Below, piece after piece: positions 44,504-53,929 of a stretch of DNA of 64,000 nt. The notes beneath the pieces are model-generated. The model was given only the letters and a program-made list of their open reading frames with translations, was not told the DNA's origin and did no database searches. This stretch comes from Neorhizobium sp. UBA7851 (GTDB lineage Bacteria; Pseudomonadota; Alphaproteobacteria; Rhizobiales; Rhizobiaceae). The stretch covers positions 56,112 through 120,111 of the forward strand of contig DLSX01000258.1 of NCBI GenBank assembly GCA_002500765.1, read 5' to 3'. A program made the translations under genes and the position numbers. Positions within the stretch are counted from its first letter, which is position 1. Every line of letters begins with the position of its first letter.

Positions 44504-45565
44504 ATGAAATTTCTCGACGAAGCAAAAGTCTATATTCGTTCCGGCGACGGCGGCGCGGGCGCGGTTTCGTTCCGACGGGAAAAGTTCGTCGAATTCGGCG
44601 GGCCGGACGGCGGTGACGGCGGACGCGGCGGCGATGTCTGGGTTGAGGCTGTGAACGGCCTCAATACGCTGATCGATTTCCGCTTCCAGCAGCATTTCAA
44701 GGCCAAGATCGGTACCCATGGCATGGGCCGTAACCGCACCGGCGCAAATGGCGAAAGCGTGACGCTGAAGGTTCCGGTCGGCACGCAGATCTTCGAGGAA
44801 GATAACGAAACGCTGATCATGGACATGATCAAGGAAGGTCAGAAGTTCCGTCTGGCCAAGGGCGGCAATGGCGGTTTCGGCAACACCCATTTCAAGTCGC
44901 CGACCACCCAAGCGCCAAACTGGGCGAACCCGGGCCTTGAAGGCGAGGAAAAGACCGTCTGGCTGCGGCTGAAGCTGATTGCCGATGCCGGTCTCGTCGG
45001 TCTGCCGAATGCCGGCAAGTCTACATTCCTTGCGTCGGTCACCCGTGCCCGGCCAAAGATCGCAAATTATCCGTTCACGACGCTTCATCCCAATCTCGGT
45101 GTCGCCGCGATCGACGGGCGCGAATTCGTGCTGGCCGATATTCCGGGCCTGATCGAGGGAGCCCATGAAGGGATCGGTCTAGGCGACCGTTTCCTCGGCC
45201 ATGTGGAGCGCACCCGGGTATTGCTGCATCTCGTTTCGTCGATGGAAGAGAAGGTCGGTCAATCCTACAAAACGGTGAAGGCCGAACTGGAAGCCTATGG
45301 CGGCGGTCTGACCGACAAGCAGGAAATCGTTGCCCTGTCGCAGATCGATATTCTCGACGACAAGGAATTGAAGAAGAAGGCGAAGGAACTGGAGAAGGCC
45401 TGCGGTCAGACGCCATTCCTCATTTCCGCCGCGACCGGAAAAGGCATGACGGAAGTCCTGCGCGCCCTTCGTGACGTCATCATCGAAGCCAGCGAAGGTG
45501 ACGAGACGGCTCTGCCGGACCGGACGGCATCGGTGCAGGACTATGACGAGGACGACGAGCAATGA
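44504..45565 (+). CDS. obgE: GTPase Obg
   Basis: Essential GTPase linked to 50S ribosome assembly and stress control. 353 residues: the glycine-rich OBG fold (SGDGGAGAVSFRREKFVEFGGPDGGDGGRGG) at about 10-45, then the G domain with GLPNAGKST at 166-174, FTTLHPNLGV, DIPGLIEGAHEGIGLGDRFL and SQID in place of NKxD. The C-terminus is acidic (DYDEDDEQ), typical of alphaproteobacteria. Overlaps proB by ATGA. Confidence 0.97.
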   Translation: MKFLDEAKVYIRSGDGGAGAVSFRREKFVEFGGPDGGDGGRGGDVWVEAVNGLNTLIDFRFQQHFKAKIGTHGMGRNRTGANGESVTLKVPVGTQIFEEDNETLIMDMIKEGQKFRLAKGGNGGFGNTHFKSPTTQAPNWANPGLEGEEKTVWLRLKLIADAGLVGLPNAGKSTFLASVTRARPKIANYPFTTLHPNLGVAAIDGREFVLADIPGLIEGAHEGIGLGDRFLGHVERTRVLLHLVSSMEEKVGQSYKTVKAELEAYGGGLTDKQEIVALSQIDILDDKELKKKAKELEKACGQTPFLISAATGKGMTEVLRALRDVIIEASEGDETALPDRTASVQDYDEDDEQ

Positions 45566-46746
45566 CCGGCGGGAATACGAATGCCCGCAAGGCGCTTTCC
45601 GGCTATCGCCGGGTCGTCATCAAGATCGGTTCGGCACTGCTGGTCGATCGCAAGACCGGCCTCAAGTCTGCATGGCTCGATTCCATCTGCAGCGATATTG
45701 CGACGCTGAAATCCGCGGGTGTCGATGTCCTGGTTGTCTCGTCGGGCGCAATTGCCCTGGGACGTACGGTCCTTGATTTTCCAGCCGGCGCGTTGAAACT
45801 GGAAGAGAGCCAGGCTGCCGCTGCGGTCGGCCAGATCGCGCTTGCTCGCGCATGGTCTGAAAGCCTGTCGCGCGACGGGATCGTCGCCGGCCAGATTCTT
45901 CTGACGCTGGGCGATACGGAAGAACGTCGCCGGTATCTCAATGCCCGCGCAACCATCAAGCAGCTGCTGAAGATCGGTGCCGTGCCGATCATCAACGAGA
46001 ACGATACCGTCGCGACATCTGAAATTCGCTACGGCGACAATGATCGGCTTGCCGCGCGTGTCGCAACCATGACGGGGGCGGACCTGCTGGTGCTTCTGTC
46101 GGATATCGACGGGCTTTATACCGCTCCTCCCCATCTCGATCCCGAAGCGAAGTTTCTGGATATCATTCCCGCAATCACACCTGAAATCGAGGCGATGGCC
46201 GGCGGTGCCGCATCGGAATTGTCGCGTGGCGGCATGCGCACCAAGATCGATGCCGGCAAGATTGCGACCGGTGCCGGTTGCGCGATGATCATTGCGTCGG
46301 GAAAGACCGATCACCCCTTGCAGGCGATCGAACAGGGAACGCGCTCCTCATGGTTCGCGCCCTCGGAAACCCCGGTTACGGCGCGCAAGACCTGGATTGC
46401 CGGGCAGCTGCAGCCGGCGGGTGAGCTTCATGTCGATAGCGGTGCGGAAAAGGCGCTCGGCCTGGGAAAAAGCCTGCTGCCCGCAGGCGTTCGCCGCGTC
46501 GAAGGCCATTTTCACCGCGGTGATACGGTTGCCATCATCGGCACTGATGGTCATGAAATTGCACGCGGCCTTGTCAGTTACGATGCCGAAGAAGCACGCC
46601 AGATCACCGGCCGGAAATCCGCCGAGATCGAAGCGATATTGGGTTATGCCGGTCGTGCGGCCATGATACATCGCGGTGATCTCGTGATGACCGGCGCGTT
46701 TCGCTCCAAGGCGAGCCGCAAGGAGGAGGTTGTCCATGCTGGATAA
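45562..46746 (+). CDS. proB: Glutamate 5-kinase
   Basis: First step of proline synthesis, glutamate to glutamyl-5-phosphate. 394 residues: the kinase fold has VVIKIGSALLVD, VSSGAIALGR, NENDTVATSEIRYGDNDRLAARVA and LLSDIDGLYT, then GGMRTKIDAGKIATGAGC. A C-terminal PUA domain covers about 285-370 (KSLLPAGVRRVEGHFHRGDTVAI). The ATG overlaps the obgE stop. The stop lies 11 bp inside proA. Confidence 0.97.
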   Translation: MTGGNTNARKALSGYRRVVIKIGSALLVDRKTGLKSAWLDSICSDIATLKSAGVDVLVVSSGAIALGRTVLDFPAGALKLEESQAAAAVGQIALARAWSESLSRDGIVAGQILLTLGDTEERRRYLNARATIKQLLKIGAVPIINENDTVATSEIRYGDNDRLAARVATMTGADLLVLLSDIDGLYTAPPHLDPEAKFLDIIPAITPEIEAMAGGAASELSRGGMRTKIDAGKIATGAGCAMIIASGKTDHPLQAIEQGTRSSWFAPSETPVTARKTWIAGQLQPAGELHVDSGAEKALGLGKSLLPAGVRRVEGHFHRGDTVAIIGTDGHEIARGLVSYDAEEARQITGRKSAEIEAILGYAGRAAMIHRGDLVMTGAFRSKASRKEEVVHAG

Positions 46747-48016
46747 GGTTTCGATGAGCGATATCGCGGCCGTGATGGCCGAGATCGGCCGTAATTCCAA
46801 AGCTGCGGCACGCCAGCTCGCTGTTGCCTCGACGGAGGCGAAGAACAAGGCGCTTCACGCGATGGCAGACGCGATTGTTGCCAATGCGGCAAATATCCTT
46901 GCTGCCAATGCCGAAGATCTGAAACAGGTCGAAGGCGAGGGCCTCCTACCGTCCTTCCTCGATCGTCTGACTTTGACGGAAAAGGGTATTTCCGGCATGG
47001 CGCAGGCACTGCGCGAGATTGCCGATTTCAAGGATCCGGTCGGCGAGGTGATCGCTGCGTGGGAGCGCCCCAATGGGCTCCAGATCGAGCGCGTTCGCAC
47101 GCCGCTCGGCGTCATTGGCGTCATTTACGAAAGCCGCCCCAATGTGACGGCGGATGCCGGCGCGTTGTGCCTGAAGGCCGGCAATGCCGTAATCCTGCGC
47201 GGTGGCTCGGATTCGGCGCAATCATCGCAGGCTATCCACGAGTGCCTGGTTGCCGGTTTGAAGTCTGCCGGTCTTCCAGAGCATGCTATCCAGATCGTGC
47301 CGACGACCGATCGCGCCGCCGTCGGCGCCATGCTGTCCGGCCTTGATGGAGCAATCGACGTCATCGTTCCGCGCGGCGGCAAAAGTCTGGTTGCCCGCGT
47401 TCAGAGCGAAGCCCGCGTTCCTGTCTTTGCGCATCTGGAAGGCCTCTGCCACATCTATGTCGATGCATCTGCCGATCTGGATATGGCGAAAAAGATCGTT
47501 GTGAACGCCAAGATGCGTCGCACCGGTGTCTGCGGTGCGGCAGAGACGCTGCTGGTGGAAAAGGCTGTCGTCGGTACGCATCTTGTGCCTCTTCTTCAGG
47601 CGTTGAAGGACGCGGGTTGCGAAATTCGTGGATCGGCCGAGGTTATGCTGGCATGCCCGACTGCTATAGCTGCAACGGAAGAAGACTGGCGCACGGAATA
47701 TCTGGATGCGGTGATTTCGGTCGCGGTCGTTGACGGCATCGATGGTGCGATCCGGCATATCAACACCTACTCTTCCAGCCACACGGAAGCGGTGATTGCC
47801 GAAGACCCCGACGTCGTGGCGCGCTTCTTCAATGAGATTGATTCCGCAATCCTGCTGCATAACGCTTCTACACAATTTGCCGATGGCGGCGAATTCGGCA
47901 TGGGCGGCGAGATAGGCATCTCGACCGGCAAGATGCATGCCCGCGGCCCTGTCGGCGTCGAGCAGCTGACCTCGTTCAAATACCGCGTGCACGGCACCGG
48001 CCAGATCCGTCCATAG
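46736..48016 (+). CDS. proA: Gamma-glutamyl phosphate reductase
   Basis: NADPH-dependent reduction of glutamyl-5-phosphate to the semialdehyde, second step of proline synthesis. The protein is 426 residues from the ATG at 46736, with AGGAGGAGG 6-8 bases upstream inside proB. Signatures: TPLGVIGVIYESRPNVTADAGALCLKAGNAVILRGGSD, IDVIVPRGGKSLV, VPVFAHLEGLCH, MRRTGVCGAAETLLV (catalytic cysteine) and EFGMGGEIGISTGKMHARGPVG. Overlaps proB by 11 bp. Confidence 0.96.
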   Translation: MLDKVSMSDIAAVMAEIGRNSKAAARQLAVASTEAKNKALHAMADAIVANAANILAANAEDLKQVEGEGLLPSFLDRLTLTEKGISGMAQALREIADFKDPVGEVIAAWERPNGLQIERVRTPLGVIGVIYESRPNVTADAGALCLKAGNAVILRGGSDSAQSSQAIHECLVAGLKSAGLPEHAIQIVPTTDRAAVGAMLSGLDGAIDVIVPRGGKSLVARVQSEARVPVFAHLEGLCHIYVDASADLDMAKKIVVNAKMRRTGVCGAAETLLVEKAVVGTHLVPLLQALKDAGCEIRGSAEVMLACPTAIAATEEDWRTEYLDAVISVAVVDGIDGAIRHINTYSSSHTEAVIAEDPDVVARFFNEIDSAILLHNASTQFADGGEFGMGGEIGISTGKMHARGPVGVEQLTSFKYRVHGTGQIRP

Positions 48017-48066
48017 AGCTTCGGCCCGACGTGGAAGAGCAGAGGATCGACCGCAGATATCTGACC

Positions 48067-48663
48067 ATGCCGCATATAGAGCGCGGCATGGCCGTCGGCC
48101 TGTTCGGCGGGTCTTTCAATCCACCGCATGAAGGCCATTTGCTGGTCGCCGAGATTGCGCTTCGCCGTCTCGGCCTGGACCAGCTCTGGTGGATGGTGAC
48201 GCCCGGAAATCCGTTGAAGAGCCGCAGCGAACTTGCGCCTCTCTCTGAGCGGATCTCCCTGAGCGAGAGTCTTGCTCGTGATCCACGCATCAAGGTAACG
48301 GCATTCGAAAAGGCGCTCGGCGGTTCCTACACGGCCGATACGCTTGCCCATGTCAAAGCGAGGAACCCGCAGGCTCATTTCGTCTGGATCATGGGGGCCG
48401 ACAGCTTGCAATCCTTCCATCTCTGGCAGAAATGGCGTGAGATAGTTTCTATGTTCCCGATCGCGGTGATCGATCGGCCGGGGGCGACCTTGTCGTTTCT
48501 GTCATCGAAAATGGCCCGTACCTTCGATTACGCACGCGTGGATGAGGATGATATCGGTACGCTGTGGAAACGCCAGGCGCCCGCCTGGACCTTCATTCAC
48601 GGCCCGCGATCGACACTGAGTTCAACCGCGCTTCGGGCGAACGGGCGCGAGAAAGCGCCTTGA
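48067..48663 (+). CDS. nadD: Nicotinate-nucleotide adenylyltransferase
   Basis: Transfers AMP to nicotinate mononucleotide in NAD+ synthesis. The protein is 198 residues from the ATG at 48067; an in-frame GTG at 48031 would add 12 residues not typical of the family. GLFGGSFNPPHEGH contains the nucleotidyltransferase GxFxPxHxGH, followed by LWWMVTPGNPLKS, GADSLQSFHLWQKWREI and the C-terminal SSTALRANG (usually IS-S-T-x-IR). It follows proA closely. Confidence 0.93.
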   Translation: MPHIERGMAVGLFGGSFNPPHEGHLLVAEIALRRLGLDQLWWMVTPGNPLKSRSELAPLSERISLSESLARDPRIKVTAFEKALGGSYTADTLAHVKARNPQAHFVWIMGADSLQSFHLWQKWREIVSMFPIAVIDRPGATLSFLSSKMARTFDYARVDEDDIGTLWKRQAPAWTFIHGPRSTLSSTALRANGREKAP

Positions 48664-48827
48664 AGCTGACGGTTCATTTGTTCATGACAGTTTCGCGTCA
48701 TGCGTTCACTTCTGATGGTTCTCCCTTGAAAGATTAACCATTCGGTGCCACCTTCGCTGAAGCGGCCGACCTTGATCGGATTCGCTGAAAGTGCTTGTTG
48801 CTGTTACCTGGTAAGAAAGGACAAACC

Positions 48828-49244
48828 CTGACAACAGTACACGCCAAGGGAAAGATGGTTTCCATCCTCCCGCAGAGTTCCGAACGTGGCGCCGATGCCG
48901 CAGCTCGTGCTCTCGAACTGATCCTCACCAGCCTTGAGGATTCAAAAGCAGAAGATATCGTCACCATCAATATTGCCGGGAAATCGGCGCTGGGCGACTA
49001 CATGGTTGTGGTCACAGGGCGATCGAGCCGTCATGTCATGGCGATCTGCGACCATCTTGTCGCCGACCTCAAGGACGAGGGGCTTGGATCCCCGCGCGTT
49101 GAAGGCCAGGAAAGCGGTGACTGGGTTCTGATCGACACGGGTGATGTGATCGTTCACGTGTTCCGTCCCGAAATCCGCGAGTTCTACAACATTGAAAAGA
49201 TGTGGGCAGCTCCGGAGATCGAAGAAGGACCTCTGCTGCACTAA
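48828..49244 (+). CDS. rsfS: Ribosomal silencing factor RsfS
   Basis: Binds L14 on the 50S subunit and blocks subunit joining in starvation. AARALELILTSLEDSKAEDIVTINIAGKSALGDYMVVVTGRSSRHVMAICDHLV and REFYNIEKMWAAPE identify it. The start is uncertain: AAAGG lies 7 bases before a CTG (48828) giving LTTVHAKGK; in-frame TTGs lie at 48795 and 48798 and an ATG at 48855 is too close to its own purine run. I prefer 48828 because of ribosome-site spacing and remembered family N-termini. It lies between nadD and rlmH, the usual cluster. Confidence 0.88.
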   Translation: MTTVHAKGKMVSILPQSSERGADAAARALELILTSLEDSKAEDIVTINIAGKSALGDYMVVVTGRSSRHVMAICDHLVADLKDEGLGSPRVEGQESGDWVLIDTGDVIVHVFRPEIREFYNIEKMWAAPEIEEGPLLH

Positions 49245-49347
49245 GCGGTTTTGGGTTGGCCTGAACCGTCGAAAGCCGCTAAAGCAACGCTGGCGCGCTG
49301 CGCCGGTGCAGCATTGTTCGGCTGTTCGAAATTAGACGGATCAGGAT

Positions 49348-49830
49348 ATGCGTATTACCCTTTTTGCCGTGGGACGGCTCAAGGCCGGCCCGGAGAAGGA
49401 TCTTGCTTCCCGTTACCTTGACCGCTTCGCAAAGGCCGGACCGGCTGTCGGTCTGGAACTGGCGAAGCTGGTGGAGGTACAGGAAAGCCGTGCTTCGAAC
49501 GCCGACACCCGCAAGCGCGAGGAGGCGGGTGCGCTGGAAAAGGCCTTGCCTGAAGGTGCCATCCTCGTTCTGTTGGACGAGCGCGGCAAGACGCTCGACA
49601 GTCAGGCTTTTTCGGATGCGATCGGGCGTTATCGCGACAATGGAAAGCGTGATCTGATGCTGGCCATCGGCGGCGCGGATGGTCTTGATCCGGAGCTTCG
49701 AGCCAAGGCCGATCTCGTTCTCAATCTTGGTACGATGACCTGGCCGCATCAGCTGGTGCGCATTCTCATTGCCGAACAGCTTTACCGCACCGTGACCATT
49801 CTTTCCGGCCACCCTTATCACCGCGTTTAA
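49348..49830 (+). CDS. rlmH: 23S rRNA pseudouridine-1915 N3-methyltransferase
   Basis: SPOUT methyltransferase that modifies helix 69 of 23S rRNA. 160 residues: MRITLFAVGRLKAGPE, LVLLDERGKTLDSQAFSDAIG, LAIGGADGLDPELRAKADLVLNLGTMTWPHQLVRILIAEQLYRT and the C-terminal GHPYHRV are all diagnostic. AGGAT upstream of the ATG. Length slightly above E. coli's. Confidence 0.96.
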   Translation: MRITLFAVGRLKAGPEKDLASRYLDRFAKAGPAVGLELAKLVEVQESRASNADTRKREEAGALEKALPEGAILVLLDERGKTLDSQAFSDAIGRYRDNGKRDLMLAIGGADGLDPELRAKADLVLNLGTMTWPHQLVRILIAEQLYRTVTILSGHPYHRV

Positions 49831-49917
49831 CCTTTCGTTGAGGCGCAGACACGATGTTGTTTGTGGCGCAGCCGGGCAAATCAGCCTAGCCTTCGCATTC
49901 TTTCACTCGGAGCGGAA

Positions 49918-51336
49918 ATGGGCGCTAGTCGGAAAAGACCTGCCAAATATGGATCAGGCTTGGCCAACACGTTGGCTGCCGCCGGGTTTCTGCTGGCCGT
50001 TCCGCAGTCTTTGTCTGCGCAGGATGCTGTCCCACCACGCGACGGCACCGTGAATGTGACGCCTGCGGAGACATCCGGACCCACTGGTGAGTTGAGGCAG
50101 AAGCAAGAAGAGACACGCAAGGAACTCGAAACGCTCGGCAAAACGATAAAGCTGTCGGAAGACAAGATAGCCGACATCGAACGGAGCATTGCGCAGACCA
50201 ACAAGGACAGCGCTGATATCCGCCAGGCACTGATCGATTCGGCCCAAAAGCGACAGGATCTCGAAAGGAAGATCCAGGAGAGCGAGAAAAAGATCGCTGC
50301 CCTGGGTGTGCAGGAAGACGGTATCCGTTCGTCGCTTCGCAGCCGAAGGGGCGTTCTTGCGGAAGTGCTCGGCGCACTTGAGCGCATGGGGCGCAACCCG
50401 CCGCCGGCCTTGCTCGTAAAGCCGGAAGACGCGCTTGCTTCCGTGCGCAGCGCCATTCTTCTCGGCGCTGTCGTGCCGGGCATGCGCAGTGAGGCCGAAC
50501 GCCTTGTTTCGGATCTCAAAGCGCTGAGTGACACACGCAGCGCTACAGCAAGTGAAAAACAGGCCGTGTCGGATGCGATCGTGGCAAGCCTCGAAGAAGA
50601 CAAGCGCATGGATCTTCTTCTGGCTGAAAACGAAAAGTTGAACGGGCGGAATACGGCGGAACTTGATGCGGAACGCCGGCGCTCGGAAGAGTTGGCAGGT
50701 CGCGCAACATCGCTTGAAGGGCTTATTTCCTCGCTGGAAAGCGAAATATCCTCGGTGAGAGAGGCTATGGAGGCTGCGCGGGCGGAAGAAGAGCGCCAGA
50801 AACGTCTCACGCAGGCGGAGCGCGAAAAAGCCAGACAGCAGGCCGAAAACGGTGTGCCTGACAAAAACCGCATTGCGCCAGCATATGCGTTTTCAAGTTT
50901 AAGGCAGAAGCTGGAGTTCCCGGTTTCCGGTGATGTCGTCCGTTGGTTCGGTGATCCCGACGGGACAGGGCATGCGGCGAGAGGCATCACAATTGCATCC
51001 AATGCCGGGGCCATCGTGACTGCACCAGCGGATGGGTCGGTCGTATTTGCCGGAGCATTCAGAAGCTACGGACAGATGATCATCCTGAATGTCGGCGACG
51101 GGTATTACGTGGTTCTGACGGGCATGAAGGACGTGAGCGCTCGTCAGGGGCGCTTTGTCTTCAGCGGCGAGCCGATCGCCGTGATGGGTGAGAAAAGAGT
51201 GGCGAGTGCAACTGCGTTGGCGCTGGAAACGGATCGCCCGACGCTTTACATTGAATTTAGAAACGGCAACACCACGGTTGATTCCAAGCCTTGGTGGTTA
51301 GCGAAAGAAACTGGAAGGGCACGAAATGATTCGTAG
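49918..51336 (+). CDS. EnvC-like murein hydrolase activator, coiled coil plus degenerate LytM domain
   Basis: Periplasmic factor thought to activate cell-wall amidases at division. The protein is 472 residues from the ATG at 49918 (GGAGCGGAA upstream) with a signal sequence ending near LSAQDA. A long coiled coil (about 55-330) is followed by an M23/LytM fold (LEFPVSGDVVRWFGDPDGTGHAARGITIAS...PADGSVVFAGAFRSYGQMIILNVGDGYYVVL). The HxxxD zinc residues are missing, as in EnvC. The 3' end overlaps ctpA by 11 bp, so the pair is coupled. Confidence 0.9.
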   Translation: MGASRKRPAKYGSGLANTLAAAGFLLAVPQSLSAQDAVPPRDGTVNVTPAETSGPTGELRQKQEETRKELETLGKTIKLSEDKIADIERSIAQTNKDSADIRQALIDSAQKRQDLERKIQESEKKIAALGVQEDGIRSSLRSRRGVLAEVLGALERMGRNPPPALLVKPEDALASVRSAILLGAVVPGMRSEAERLVSDLKALSDTRSATASEKQAVSDAIVASLEEDKRMDLLLAENEKLNGRNTAELDAERRRSEELAGRATSLEGLISSLESEISSVREAMEAARAEEERQKRLTQAEREKARQQAENGVPDKNRIAPAYAFSSLRQKLEFPVSGDVVRWFGDPDGTGHAARGITIASNAGAIVTAPADGSVVFAGAFRSYGQMIILNVGDGYYVVLTGMKDVSARQGRFVFSGEPIAVMGEKRVASATALALETDRPTLYIEFRNGNTTVDSKPWWLAKETGRARNDS

Positions 51337-52657
51337 GGCTTCGCTTGTCATCGTTGGTGCACTCATGGGTGCGACGGCAATGAGTGTCATCTATTCGGCC
51401 GGCGTGCCGGCCCAGGCAGCCGGAGCGTCGACCTATAAGGAATTGTCCATTTTCGGTGACGTTTTCGAACGTGTTCGCGCCCAATACGTGACGCCGCCGG
51501 ATGAGGAAAAGCTGGTCGAGAATGCGATCAACGGCATGCTGACCTCGCTCGATCCGCATTCAAGCTTCATGAATGCCAAGGATGCTGATGACATGCGGAC
51601 CCAGACCCGCGGTGAATTCGGTGGCCTCGGCATCGAAGTCACAATGGAAAACGAGCTGGTCAAGGTTATCGCGCCGATCGACGACACGCCTGCTTCCAAG
51701 GCTGGAATTCTGGCCGGCGACTTCATTTCCGAAATCGATGGTCAGGCCATCCGCGGCCTGAAGCTCGAAGAAGCGGTCGAAAAGATGCGCGGCGCGGTCA
51801 ATACGCCGATCAAGCTCACGGTCATCCGCCAGGGTGCCGACAAGCCGCTCGAGATCACTGTCGTTCGCGACATCATCGCTGTGCGTGCGGTCAAGTCCCG
51901 TGTCGAAGGCGGAGATGTCGGTTATGTCCGCGTCATTTCCTTCACCGAGAAGACCTATGACGACCTTGAAAAGGCGATCCAGAAGATCAAGGCCGACGTA
52001 CCGGCAGACAAGCTCAAGGGCTATGTTCTCGACCTGCGCCTCAACCCGGGCGGTCTTCTCGATCAGGCGATCAACGTTTCTGATGCCTTCCTCGAGCGTG
52101 GCGAAGTTGTTTCCACCCGCGGCCGCAATGCGGATGAAACCCGCCGCTTCAACGCCGGTCCGGGTGACCTGACCGATGGAAAGCCGGTTATCGTACTGAT
52201 CAACGGTGGTTCGGCTTCCGCTTCGGAGATCGTCGCCGGCGCATTGCAGGATCTGAAGCGGGCAACCGTTGTCGGTACCCGTTCGTTCGGCAAGGGATCC
52301 GTGCAGACGATCATTCCGCTTGGCGATGCCGGCGCATTGCGTCTGACGACTGCGCTCTATTACACGCCATCCGGCAAGTCGATCCAGGGAACGGGTATCA
52401 ATCCGGACATCAAGGTCGAGCAGCCGCTGCCGCCGGAACTCCAGGGCAAGCTGAAGGCCGAAGGTGAATCCAGTCTCAAGGGCCACATCCAAGGCAATGC
52501 CGAGACGGAAGAGGGTTCCGGTTCTGCTGCCTATGTGCCGCCGGAAGCCAAGGATGACATCCAGCTGAACTACGCCATGGATCTTCTCCATGGTACCAAA
52601 ACTGATCCGAGCTTCCCAGCAAGCCCGGACAAGGCCGCTGCGGCCGTCAAGCCATAA
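51326..52657 (+). CDS. ctpA: C-terminal processing protease, S41 family
   Basis: Periplasmic serine protease, 443 residues. It has an N-terminal hydrophobic signal/anchor (LVIVGALMGATAMSVIYSAGV), the N-terminal helical part, a PDZ domain at about 95-180 (GGLGIEVTMENELVKVIAPI...AGILAGDFISEIDG) and the S41 domain. This last has the Ser cluster SASASEI at 296-302 and the catalytic-type Lys323 in SFGKGSVQT. The tail (about 385-443) is polar and low complexity. Overlaps the EnvC-like gene. Confidence 0.94.
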   Translation: MIRRASLVIVGALMGATAMSVIYSAGVPAQAAGASTYKELSIFGDVFERVRAQYVTPPDEEKLVENAINGMLTSLDPHSSFMNAKDADDMRTQTRGEFGGLGIEVTMENELVKVIAPIDDTPASKAGILAGDFISEIDGQAIRGLKLEEAVEKMRGAVNTPIKLTVIRQGADKPLEITVVRDIIAVRAVKSRVEGGDVGYVRVISFTEKTYDDLEKAIQKIKADVPADKLKGYVLDLRLNPGGLLDQAINVSDAFLERGEVVSTRGRNADETRRFNAGPGDLTDGKPVIVLINGGSASASEIVAGALQDLKRATVVGTRSFGKGSVQTIIPLGDAGALRLTTALYYTPSGKSIQGTGINPDIKVEQPLPPELQGKLKAEGESSLKGHIQGNAETEEGSGSAAYVPPEAKDDIQLNYAMDLLHGTKTDPSFPASPDKAAAAVKP

Positions 52658-52667
52658 GAACAGCGTC

Positions 52668-52693
52668 AAGGGAGCCTGCAAGAGGGCTCCCTT
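52668..52693 (+). terminator. Probable terminator after ctpA
   Basis: AAGGGAGCC/GGCTCCCTT, a 9-bp stem with an 8-base loop, followed by a weak T-tail (GGTATTT). Confidence 0.6.
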
Positions 52694-52725
52694 GGTATTT
52701 GACCACGGGATAGCACGGATTTAGC

Positions 52726-53916
52726 GTGGGTACTGATCTCCATGCACCCTTGGGACAAGGGCGGCCACCGAAGACAAAACGTTCGTGGCGCGGCTACAAG
52801 GCCGTATTATGCGGCAGTGTGGTGCTTGTCGGGATTATCGGTCTTTCCATCTATGTCATTCAGGAGGACGACGGGCTCAGGCAGGTTGCTGCCAATGTCG
52901 GACAAGCGCCTTCCGAGGGAAAGTCCGATCCTTCCAAAGAGGCAGATGGTGCCGATCGGTCGACACAAACGGGGGCATCATCCGAGCGTAGCGCGTCGGG
53001 TGCCAATATCGAGCGTATGTCCACGGGCGATGGCAATTACGTTACCAAATACACACCGCGTGACCGTACCGGGCCGCTTGTCATCGATGCCCAGCGGATG
53101 GGCCAGGATCCGCGGGTAGCCGGCCAGCCGAACCCTGATCTTCTCGAAGACACCGATGCAGGAAAGCTGCCGATCATCGGCGCTGACGGGCTGCGTCCCA
53201 TGGATCAATATGCAAGGCCATGGTCGGGAGAAAGAGGCGCGAGGGTTGCGATCGTGATCAGCGGCCTCGGTCTCAGCCAGACTGGCAGCCAGAAGGCGAT
53301 CCAGCAACTGCCGACCGGGGTTACGTTGGCATTTGCGGCCAGTGGTAACAGTCTCCAGCGCTGGATGCAGGAGGCCCGGCGCAAAGGGCACGAAATATTG
53401 CTGCAGGTGCCGTTCGAGCCTTTCGATTATCCGGCGAACGATCCTGGACCGAGTACCTTGCTGACCGCGAGTTCCGCCAAGGACAACCTCGCGCGCCTGC
53501 ACCAGGCCATGGCGCGGGTCACCAACTATACCGGCATCTTGAACTATCAGGGTGCACGCTACCTGTCGGATGAAAAGGCGCTTCGGCCGGTGCTGCAGGA
53601 TGTGGCGAAACGCGGGCTGCTGTTTCTGGACGATGGGACATCTTCTCTTTCCAAGACGAATTCCATAGCCGATGCCGTCGAGTTGCCGCATGCCTTTGCC
53701 GATGTCGTGCTCGATGGACAGGTGCAGACCCAGGCTATTCTCGGGAAGCTCGATGAGTTGGGGCGCATTGCAGACCGTCAGGGGACGGCGATCGGTATTG
53801 CCGCGGCTTACGACGAAAGCATTGATGCTGTAAGGCAATGGAGCGAAGAAGCGACGCAGCGCGGCATCGAGATCGTTGGTGTCTCGGCGATCGTGCGCGA
53901 CAAAAGCCAACCCTGA
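52726..53916 (+). CDS. Divergent polysaccharide deacetylase family protein (YibQ/DUF610-like)
   Basis: A 396-residue protein: a short cytoplasmic N-terminus, one transmembrane helix at about 28-45 (VLCGSVVLVGIIGLSIYVI), a disordered Ser/Gly-rich linker to about 165, then the deacetylase-like domain. RVAIVISGLGLSQTGSQKAIQQLPTGVTLAFAASGNSLQRWMQEARRKGHEILLQVPFEPFDYP is the hallmark of the divergent polysaccharide deacetylase family. The start is a GTG (ACGGAT upstream); the conserved MGTDLHAPLGQ N-terminus supports it. Activity unproven in this family. Confidence 0.9.
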   Translation: MGTDLHAPLGQGRPPKTKRSWRGYKAVLCGSVVLVGIIGLSIYVIQEDDGLRQVAANVGQAPSEGKSDPSKEADGADRSTQTGASSERSASGANIERMSTGDGNYVTKYTPRDRTGPLVIDAQRMGQDPRVAGQPNPDLLEDTDAGKLPIIGADGLRPMDQYARPWSGERGARVAIVISGLGLSQTGSQKAIQQLPTGVTLAFAASGNSLQRWMQEARRKGHEILLQVPFEPFDYPANDPGPSTLLTASSAKDNLARLHQAMARVTNYTGILNYQGARYLSDEKALRPVLQDVAKRGLLFLDDGTSSLSKTNSIADAVELPHAFADVVLDGQVQTQAILGKLDELGRIADRQGTAIGIAAAYDESIDAVRQWSEEATQRGIEIVGVSAIVRDKSQP

Positions 53917-53929
53917 TGGAGAATGAAGC

